64,000 bases of DNA from Bufo bufo (taxonomy: Eukaryota; Chordata; Amphibia; Anura; Bufonidae): NCBI RefSeq assembly GCF_905171765.1, contig NC_053390.1:584686471-584750470 (forward strand), written 5' to 3'. Numbering within the stretch: the stretch's first letter is position 1; each line of letters opens with the position of its first letter. This document shows, one piece after another, positions 55,778 to 64,000 of the stretch. The notes beneath the pieces are model-generated. The model was not told the DNA's origin and did not search any database. It worked only from the letters and a program-made list of their open reading frames with translations. The translations under genes were made by a program, and so were the position numbers.

Positions 55778-57842
55778 GTCATTATATAAGTGGAACTTGT
55801 AGTTCTACACTTATAAGTTGCTGTTTTCTCCCAGCACTCAGGGCAGCTCTTGTATCCACTCCCTTAGCAGTGTCATTATACAGCTGGGACTTGTAGTTCT
55901 ATACATACAACATGCTGCTGTGTCTCCCAGCAGGCAGACATGTCACTCAGGGCAGCTCTTGTATCCACTCCCTTAGCAGTGTCATTGTACAGCTGGGACT
56001 TGTAGTCCTACGCATACAACATGCTGCAGAGTCTCCCAGCAGGCAGACATGTCACTCAGGGCAGCTCTTGTATTCCCTCCCTTAGCAGTGTCATTGTCAC
56101 GAGGGTATCAAGAGCCACGTCTGACTCCGTTATACCCGGGGTCAGGAGGTCGCAGCGGGTGGCTGCGCGCTCTATATCTAAAGATCACGTTGTTTCTTAG
56201 TGATTGTTTTCTGTGTTTGCCTTGCTATCCTTTTTGTCTCAATCAGGGATCCGTAGCTTCTCCTCCTCAGCTGTTTCTTGTCTGCCACTCCCAACCTCCT
56301 TATATTCTCCCCTCACACTTCTCTAGTTGCCAGTTATAGAGCTTCCTGCCTGGACATCTATACTGACCCACTGGAGTGGTTAATCCTGGTTGTTGTTCCT
56401 GTGTGCTACCCTCCGGATCCCTGTTGGGCTTCTTGTTGTCTCCTGTTGTCGCCCACCTGGGATTATATGTTGAGTTTGTATTGTCTGTCCTTCCCTTGGT
56501 GTTTTCCTTTAGAGCTAGTGGTGCGGACTAGTGTTCCCACCGCCCTGTTCACTATCTAGGGCTCAGCTTAGGGAAAGCCAGGGCTTTAGGCACGTGATCG
56601 GCGTACGGGTGAGGAACCCGTCTAGGGACGTCAGGGCAGCCAGGTGCCAGCCGCTAGGTGAGTCAGGGGTCACCACCTTCCCTCTCACTTGGGCAGGGCC
56701 TTCCTTGTTCCCTCCCTCTGTGTCACGTATGTGATAGTCACGCCGACCGTGATAGTCATTATACAGCTGGGACTTGTAGTCCTACACATACAACATGCTG
56801 CAGAGTCTCCCAGCAGGCAGATATGTCACTCAGGGCAGCTCTTGTATCCATTCCTTTAGCAGTTTCATTATACAGCTTTGACTTGTAGTCCTACACATAC
56901 AACATGCTGCAGAGTCTCCCAGCAGGCAGACATGTCACTCAGGGCAGCTCTTGTATCCACTCCCTTAGCAGTGTCATTATACAGCTGGGACTTGTAGTCC
57001 TACACATACAACAAGCTGCAGACTCTCCCAGCAGGCAGACATGTCACTCAGAGCAGCTCTTGTATTCACTCCCTTAGCAGTGTCATTATACAGCTGGGAC
57101 TTGTAGTCCTACACATACAACAAGCTGCTGAGTCTCCCAGCAGGCAGACATGTCACTCAGAGCAGCTCTTGTATTCACTCCCTTAGCAGTGTCATTATAC
57201 AGCTGGGACTTGTAGTCCTACACATACCACATGCTGCTGAGTCTCCCAGCAGGCAGACATGTCACTCAGGGCAGCTCTTGTATTCACTCCCTTAGCAGTG
57301 TCATTATACAGCTGGGACTTGTAGTTCTACACATACAACATGCTGCAGAGTCTCCCAGCAGGCAGACATGTCACTCAGGGCAGCTCTTGTATCCACTCCC
57401 TTAGCAGTGTCATTATACAGCTGGGACTTGTAGTTCTACACATACAACATGCTGCAGAGTCTCCCAGCAGGCAGACATGTCACTCAGGGCAGCTCTTGTA
57501 TCCACTCCCTTAGCAGTGTCATTATACAGCTGGGACTTGTAGTCCTACACATACAACAAGCTGCAGAGTCTCCCAGCAGGCAGACATGTCATTTAGGGCA
57601 GCTCTTGTATTCACTCCCTTAGCAGTGTCATTATACAGCTGGGACTTGTAGTCCTACACATACAACAAGCTGCAGAGTCTCCCAGCAGGCAGACATGTCA
57701 TTTAGGGCAGCTCTTGTATTCACTCCCTTAGCAGTGTCATTATACAGCTGGGACTTGTAGTCCTACACATACAACAAGCTGCAGAGTCTCCCAGCAGGCA
57801 GACATGTCATTTAGGGCAGCTCTTGTATTCACTCCCTTAGCA
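55778..57842. repeat. 109-bp tandem array
   Basis: Units carry GTCATTATACAGCTGGGACT, TGTAGTCCTACACATACAAC, TCTCCCAGCAGGCAGACATG and GCAGCTCTTGTATCCACTCC. Measured starts of ACAGCTGGGA at 56981, 57090, 57199 and 57308 give a period of exactly 109. About 13 units exist, interrupted by the LTR at 56095-56754. Confidence 0.95.
56095..56754. mobile_element. 660-bp solo LTR
   Basis: It is flanked by a perfect 5-base duplication GTCAT (56090-56094 and 56755-56759) inside one unit of the 109-bp array. The left end TGTCACGAGG and right end CCGTGATA form the short inverted TGTCAC/GTGAxA of an LTR (the final CA is now TA). No internal retroelement genes are present, so recombination between two LTRs has removed them. 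Family not determined; orientation unknown. Confidence 0.8.
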
Positions 57843-58219
57843 GAGCAGGGGGAGGGGCAGAGATTGTTTTTATTGCATGTAAACAAAGGGCTAGAAAAGA
57901 ACCAGGGAAATGAGGAAATATATATATTTTTTGCATAAAACTTGCTTAGCTCAGTTATATATCAGATATTCAGTGCTATATTATTTTTTTTCATAACTCA
58001 GATAACCCCTTTAAGGCTAATCAAGAGCTAGGTATCTGAAGTACAGGGCAGACAAACAAACAGATGGAACGCTGTGTGCCTCGTGTGATGAGGCTATGGC
58101 ATGGGCGCTAGGGTGGCCGTAATACTGCCGCCCCTCTCAGCTAGTAAGGTAGGGGAAACCCCTCCCCTAAGGGGCGGATCTAGTGGCCGCCAGCAAACGG
58201 GAACATAGAATAGGGTACA

Positions 58220-58282
58220 AAAACATACAAATGTTTATGTTTGTAAAATATCCTGAAAAACCTCAATAAAAATCATTTTGAA
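58220..58282 (+). mobile_element. 63-bp LINE 3' end insertion with 13-bp target duplication
   Basis: AGAATAGGGTACA occurs at 58207-58219 and 58283-58295. Between them lies AAATATCCTGAAAAACCTC then AATAAAAATCATTTTGAA, typical of an L1/Tx1-like 3' end. This is an extreme 5' truncation. Confidence 0.75.
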
Positions 58283-58475
58283 AGAATAGGGTACAGGTTC
58301 AGCGCAATCCCCTTGATGGGGAAAGGGTAGACAGCCGCTTTGTAAATTTAGCCAAGACAATATAGCTGTTTAACAATAGGGGCAGTGAGGGGACTATACA
58401 TTATTAGTGGGGAGGTCAGAAATTTGTTACCCACAAAGTGTAATCAGATCCCGGCCTCGCAGCTGGAAATTGTCT

Positions 58476-58817
58476 GGCGACTATCACCTCTGAACTTGCA
58501 GTAGCTGGTAATGTCCTGATGATATACTGCGCTACAGCGGTTTCAGCAGTGTATACCAGCTTGAACGTACTGCAGAGTGTACAGCGTTACTATTTACATA
58601 CACTCTGTAGAGCATCATTCTGGACAGCCAGTAATTCCCCTTTAGATACGTAAAGGAGCACTGAGGGGTGATTTGGCTGCCCTCCTTAGCAGTTCAGAGG
58701 GCCAATAATTAACTTTTTGTGTTTGTATATATTGAGATAGGGACTTAAATACCCTCCCCTTTCTTTTAACGCATATCTAATACATTTTGAAATTTTATTT
58801 CATCTACAACTGTAGTG
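58476..58817 (+). repeat. Inverted repeat, right copy (partner 49721-50072)
   Basis: Reads CTATCACCTCTGAACTTGCA through CCTCCTTAGCAGTTCAGAGG to TTTTATTTCATCTACAAC, the reverse complement of the left copy. The matched segment stops just before GTAGTGTCCCACTACG, where LTR-like sequence begins. Confidence 0.85.
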
Positions 58818-60930
58818 TCCCACTACGTAAAGGTGGGCACTACTAAGGGTTATGTTGCTCCCACCTCCTGTGGGAGAATGGTATTTTGTATTGCATTGTA
58901 ATGCCATGTTAATTCCTGTGTACCAGGCCTGTCAGGGGTGTAGTTTCTCCTCCCAAGCTGTAGAGGTGTAGTGTCCCACTAGGTAGGGGTGGGCACTACA
59001 CAAGGGTCAATTGGGTCACGTGTTACTCCTACTCTTAAGGGACAGTGATATTATATTTAACCATGTATTTTAATGTATTTTCTATGTGCTTTTACATGTG
59101 TTGTTTCCCCTGTGACATGTGTAGCAGGCCTATGAGGGTGTAGTTAGGCATCCTAGACACTAGAGGGAGATAGGGAGCCCCTAGTATAAATGTTCAGGCC
59201 CAGACAGGGAGGAGTGGTCTGTAGTCAGGAGTCTGTGGAGACAGAAGTGAGAGGGCATCTTAGCCAGAGATATGCTGAGGGCCTCCTCCTGACATGCAGC
59301 TAGACAGTCCAGGCTTCTAGTTGCCACCAGGAGGCTAGTGAAGGATTATAGCCTGCCTGAAGTATTATTGAGCCTATGATAGAACAAGAAGAAGTCACCC
59401 CAGTAGAAGAGATGTGCCTCCTGGGAGAAACCTGCAGTACCCTCAAGCCAAGCAGGGCCAGTGTATCCAGCGAAGACAAGTAAGCTGATGGGCAGAAGAA
59501 TTATAAATATAATGCAAGGATAAGTACGGGAGGAAGATTATTTTACCAAGGATAAAAGCCAGCATTGAGGCATCCGGGCCTTGGGATACAAGCCAGACAG
59601 GAGTTCTAAGGAACAGTGTACACTATTTCTGAGGAGAAGGTACAGCCTGATTCTGAGTGTGTTGTTGTTTACCCTCTGAGTATCTTGCAAAGATTATACC
59701 TGCCAGTATTGAAATAAGCCTGCTTGTGAAGCACTTGATGCAAGGGACTGTATTATCAACTTGTTGTACAAAGTTGAACTGTTGTTCCAAGTAAAGCAAA
59801 GTTTGGTTCACCATACCATCTGTGTACCTCCATTACTACAACTATAAATCGGTGTGCCACCGTTACCGGCACTGGCGTCACGAATCTTAAAGGGACCTCG
59901 CCCCAGGCACTCAAAACACCTGCAACATCCAGGGCACCTCATCCACCATCAGGCCTGGTCCCTACATACAGAGTGTGCCCCAGAGGAACTTTGTGTCAGC
60001 CTCTCCTTCACTGTCGCATGCCTGCCTAGGGTTCTCCTATGAACCGTGAGTACTCCTCGATTGCCCATAACCGTGACCTCACAATCGCAATACCCTGCAG
60101 GTCTGGCGTGCTGCAGAGGGAGCTAGGGAACCCCCTAGTATATATAGTTAGGCCCAGACAGGAAGGAGTTAGTGCAGTATATTCCAGGAGGTTAGTGAGT
60201 ACAGTCTAGCCTGCCTGAGGGTTCCTGAGCAAAAGAAGCTCAGAAGTTGCACCAGGAGAAGAGTCTGCCTCCTGAGAAACTAAGTTCCTATAAAAGTACA
60301 GTGCAGAGCCAAGTTTATTCCAGCCAAACAGAGAGCTGAAGGGCAGAAGGATATATTTAAAGCAAGGAGACATATACGAGAGGAAGTTTACCCTAACCAA
60401 GGATAAAGCCAGCAATAGGGCATACGGGCCTTGGGATAAAGACAGACAGGATTCTGAGGAAAAGTGCAGCCTGATCTGTAAGTGTTTAACCCTCTGAGTA
60501 TCTTGCAAGAATATTGTGCCTGCCATTTGATGTGAAGCATGCCTGTCACTATCTTGTACATGTGGAACTGACCAAAGACTGTAAATAGTTAACTGTTTCA
60601 GTAAAAGGAAGTTTTGGTTCACTGCAACGTGTGTTCCTCACTTATTACTGCAAGAAATCGGTGTGCCACCGTTACCGGCACTGGCGTCACGAACTTTAAG
60701 GGATCTTGCCACAGGCACACTAAACCTAAAACGCCTAGGGCACCTCACCTACCACCTGGCCTTGTCCCTGTACACAGAGAGTGCCCCAGAGGATCCATGT
60801 GCCAGCCTCTCCATCACTGCTGTACGCCTGCCCAGGGTCTTCTATAAACTGTGAGTAACCAAGAGTAACCCTCGTTCTGCCTATTAACCGTGACATCACC
60901 ATCGCTCACCCTGCAGGGCTGCGTACTGCA
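58818..60930 (+). mobile_element. LTR-like sequence with internal duplication
   Basis: TGTAGTGTCCCACTA occurs at about 58813 and 58967. A segment running from GGGAGATAGGGAGCCCCTAG with a TATA-like TATAAATG (59165-59191) to CACCGTTACCGGCACTGG (59859-59876) is repeated as GGGAGCTAGGGAACCCCCTA (60119) to the same motif at 60668-60685. Both end with ATCGGTGTGCCACCGTTACC and GCGTCACGAA. A promoter-like then termination-like order suggests retroelement LTR/leader sequence, but no proven ends or genes exist. Satellite-like duplication is an alternative. Confidence 0.45.
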
Positions 60931-61612
60931 CAACGTTTCTACCAACTGTGACTATGATATAACTGTGAAACGTAATCTGTATTACCTGTTTAGTGTTTAT
61001 TAATGCAGAGATATGCAAAAGGACAGCTCTGCTGATGTTTCCGGGAGAGTGGAGGCTTTTCTCTCCCAGGATGCTTTGCACTCCCACAATGCAGTAGTCT
61101 TTGTAACAGGAAAAACAAAGTGTAATACAACTTAACACCGCTAGATGGTGCTATAACCACATTAAACACATCAGAATGACCAAGGCTCTGGCAGAATGAA
61201 CTAAAATCATTTTCTAACCCTGGAACTAAAATCACTTTCTAACCCTGGAACTAAAATCACTTTCTAACCCTGCTGGGCAGAACATACAGCAGTGTGCTGA
61301 TATGTGTGGTATGAGGTATAAATTATAACTCGTATCTCACATGAGCAGAGTGGGACTGGGGTGCCTAGGGCCCACCAGTAAAATTCATTCTGAGGGCCCA
61401 CTTTATAGCTACATGCAGATATTACCTGCTCACACAGTGCTAAGACCCTACAAGATGATTGATTAAGGGGTCCCTGCAGGGACTTCAAGAAAGCATGTCC
61501 CTGGGTAAAGAGTATACTGGCCAGTATGCCTCTATACCTAGAAGTTATCTCAACCACCTGATGCAGCTATAATAATAAGGTGGGTAGTTTAATAAATAAT
61601 TTACCCATTTTT
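60931..61612. other. Unassigned; includes three 25-bp tandem units
   Basis: AACTAAAATCACTTTCTAAC plus CCTGG is repeated three times at 61199-61272. Nothing else is recognised in this stretch. Confidence 0.6.
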
Positions 61613-61616
61613 TTAA

Positions 61617-64000
61617 CCGCCTCACGTCCGCCCATAGGATATAAACGTCCTATGGGTGGACGTCTATTTCTGACAGCACGTTTTAAAACGTCCTGTCAGA
61701 AATAGCAGCTGCACGCTAATCGTGCAGCTGCTGATCGGGTTGCCCGCTGTCAGTGACAGCAGGGCAACCCTAAGACAAGGCAGGGACAGTGCCCAGGTGT
61801 CCCTGCCTTCTAGATCGCTGCAGACACAGCGCTCACCGAGCGCTGTGTCTGCAGAGAAGGAAGCGCTGTGCGCTTCCTGTTCCGGCCCGGCGGTCATGTG
61901 ACCGCCGGGACCGGAGAGTGCAGGGGCTGTGTGAGGTCTCTCAGAGACCTCGATCAGCCCTGCTCTGAGGCTGTACAGTGCAGGATTGCTGCTGTACAGC
62001 CTCTAAAGGGGTGCATTTGTCCTGTAACTGGGGCTACTATCTCAGCCCCAGTTACAGGAGAAATCAACTGTGAAAAAAAAAAAAAAAGTGAAGTAAATGT
62101 CCCCCAGAGGTCTTGTATGACCTTATGGGGGACGAAAAGTGTAAAATAAAATAAAAATAAAATAAAGTGTTGAAAAAATAAAATAAAAAAAAGGTTCACA
62201 TGTAAAAAAAAAAAAAAATCCCAAGTAAGGAATAAAAAAAAATAGAAAAAATAAAATAAAATAGACATATTTTGTATTGCCGCGTCCGTAAAAACCAGCT
62301 CTATAAAAATATCACATGACCTAACCCCTCGGGTGAACACCGTAAAAAATAAATAAAAAAAACTGTGTCAAAACAAGCAATTTTTGTCACCTTGCATCAC
62401 AAAAGGTGCAACACCAAGTGATCAAAAACGCGTATGTCCCACAAAATGGTACCAATAAAACCGTCACCTCATCCCGCAAAAAATGAGCCCCTACATAAGA
62501 AAATCTCTCAAAAAATAAAAAAACTATAGCTCTTAGAACATGGAGACACTAAAACATCATTTTTTTGGTTTCAAAAATGCTATTATTGTGTTAAAGTGAA
62601 ACAAATAAAAAAAAGTATACATATTAGGTATTGCCGCGTCCGTAAAAACCAGCTCTATAAAAATATCACATGACCTAACCCCTCGGATGAACACCGTAAA
62701 AAATAAATAAAAAAAACTGTGTCAAAACAAGCAATTTTTGTCACCTTGCATCACAAAAGGTGCAACACCAAGTGATCAAAAACGCGTATGTCCCACAAAA
62801 TGGTACCAATAAAACCGTCACCTCATCCCGCAAAAAATGAGCCCCTACATAAGAAAATCTCTCAAAAAATAAAAAAACTATAGCTCTTAGAACATGGAGA
62901 CACTAAAACATCATTTTTTTGGTTTCAAAAATGCTATTATTGTGTTAAAGTGAAACAAATAAAAAAAAGTATACATATTAGGTATTGCCGCGTCCGTAAA
63001 AACCAGCTCTATAAAAATATCACATGACCTAACCCCTCGGGTGAACACCGTAAAAAATAAATTAAAAAAACTGTGTCAAAACAAGCAATTTTTGTCACCT
63101 TGCATCACAAAAGGTGCAACACCAAGTGATCAAAAACGCGTATGTCCCACAAAATAGTACCAATAAAACTGTCACCTCATCCCGCAAAAAATGAGCCCCT
63201 ACATAAGAAAATCTCTCAAAAAATAAAAAAACTATAGCTCTCAGAACATGGACACATTAAAACATAATTTTTTGGTTTCAAAAATGCTATTATTGTGTAA
63301 AACTTTAATAAATGAGAAAAAGTATACATATTAGGTATCGCCACGTCCGTAACAATCTGCTCTATAAAAATGTCACTTGACTGAACCCCTCAGGTGAACG
63401 CTGTAAAAATAAATAAATAGAAACTGTGCTAAAACAACCAATTTTTTGGTCACCTTGCCCCATAAAGTGTTATAATGAATGATCAAAAAATCATATGTAC
63501 CCAAAAATAGTACTAATAAAACTGGCACCTTATCCCCTAGTTTCCAAAATGGGGTCACTTCTTGGGAGTTTCTACTGTAAGGGTGCATCAGGGGGCTTCA
63601 AATGGGACATGGCATCTAAAAACCATGTGGAGTTCCTTTCCTTCTGCGCCCTGCCGTGTGCCCATACAGCAGTTTACGACCACATGTGGGGTGTTTCTGT
63701 AAACCGCAGAATCTGGGTAATAAATATTGAGTTTTGTTTGGCTGTTAACCATCGATGTGTTAAAGAAAAAAATTGATTAAAATGGAAAATCTGCCAAAAA
63801 AATGAAATTTAAAAATTTGATCTCCATTTTCCTTTAATTCTTGTGGAACGCCTAAAGGGTTAACAAAGTTTGTAAAATCGGTTTTGAATACCTTGAGGGG
63901 TGTAGTTTCTACAATGGGGTCATTTATGGGGGTATCCACTATGTAGGCCCCACAAAGTGACTTCAGACCTGAACTGGTCCTTATAAAGTGGGTTTTGGCA
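61617..64000. mobile_element. TTAA-type non-autonomous element (piggyBac-like), running off the window
   Basis: TTAA at 61613-61616 is followed by CCGCCTCACGTCCGCCCATA. GC-rich inverted segments come next (CGTCCTATGGGTGGACG; ACTGACAGCAGG pairs; CAGACACAGCGCTC with GAGCGCTGTGTCTG). Then come 354-bp tandem units (62276-63337), and from 63500 a part with GGGGTCACTTCTTGGGAG, AAATGGGACATGG and CCTTGAGGGGTGTAG, the same order as in 28640-30400. No transposase. The right end lies outside the window. Confidence 0.75.
62276..63337. repeat. Three 354-bp tandem units
   Basis: ATTGCCGCGTCCGTAAAAAC starts at 62276, 62630 and 62984, and a variant ATCGCCACGTCCGT at 63337. The first two units are nearly identical. 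Each holds GCAAAAAATGAGCCCCTACA and GGAGACACTAAAACATC. The homologous single or diverged units occur in 28650-29400. Confidence 0.95.

Larger units (their letters stand above)
55425..58010. mobile_element. 2.6-kb TTAA-type element (Kolobok-like) carrying a tandem array
   Basis: Ends AGGGGTTATCCGAGTTAT and ATAACTCAGATAACCCCT are inverted repeats with one mismatch. The right flank is TTAA (58011-58014) and the left is TTAG (55421-55424), probably TTAA with one change. A-G-G termini suggest Kolobok. It contains the 109-bp array and a solo LTR and no transposase. 57843-58000 includes a short AT-rich right part. Confidence 0.75.

Noticed and set aside
50402..58010. One large element bounded by the TTAA sites
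   Set aside because: The right 2.6 kb has its own inverted ends, and the left part has a different repeat structure.
1..64000. tRNA genes, snRNA genes, operons, phage or bacterial features
   Set aside because: None could be seen on either strand.

Overview
The window looks like intergenic or intronic DNA from a large vertebrate genome, most probably an anuran amphibian. This is an inference. It rests on the mix of elements: several hAT transposons with BED-finger proteins, Tc1 elements, Penelope-like retroelements with a GIY-YIG endonuclease, CR1-like LINE ends, a DIRS-like reverse transcriptase scrap, and many non-autonomous elements with TTAA or TTA target sites. There is no bacterial-style gene organisation and no intact host gene. 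Every recognisable protein-coding stretch is a broken transposable-element gene. Only one short stretch (about 1067-1130) has the shape of a host exon.

Layout. 1-2.2 kb: hAT-type non-autonomous element, Tc1 remnant, possible exon, TTA-flanked MITE. 2.4-4.7 kb: Penelope-like element with its 5' part inverted relative to its 3' part and a hammerhead-like motif near its end. 4.8-9.4 kb: two CAG-rich minisatellites, a LINE endonuclease scrap, two long hairpins and AT-rich DNA. 9.4-11.0 kb: a complete but dead Tc1 element. 11-14.1 kb: hAT scrap and a 704-bp palindrome between two inverted MITE copies. 14.1-15.9 kb: the longest non-repetitive stretch. 15.9-17.8 kb: G-rich minisatellite repeat. 19.0-24.1 kb: hAT copy 1, followed by a 41-bp tandem array that encloses an antisense 18S rRNA fragment. 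24.2-31.4 kb: hAT copy 2, split by a G-rich repeat and by a 3.2-kb TTAA element. 31.5-39.7 kb: palindromic TTAA element, LINE 3' end, MITEs, fragment of hAT copy 4, second Penelope end, mariner-type MITE. 39.7-49.3 kb: a 30/31-bp minisatellite split by a Tc1 (itself carrying a palindromic TTAA element) and by a complete 5.0-kb hAT copy 3. 49.3-58.0 kb: TTAA-type composite with 770-bp palindromic tandem units, then a 2.6-kb TTAA element with a 109-bp array and a solo LTR. 58-61.6 kb: tiny LINE insertion and LTR-like duplicated sequence. 61.6-64.0 kb: start of another TTAA element with 354-bp tandem units.

The genes do not cooperate; the history is serial insertion. Nesting gives relative ages: the 30/31-bp array is older than the Tc1 and hAT copy 3 inside it, and that Tc1 is older than the palindrome inside it. 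hAT copy 2 is older than the TTAA element in its C-terminal domain. The most unusual observation is the antisense 18S rRNA fragment embedded in a tandem array downstream of a hAT transposase. All identifications come from reading motifs; none was confirmed by database search.
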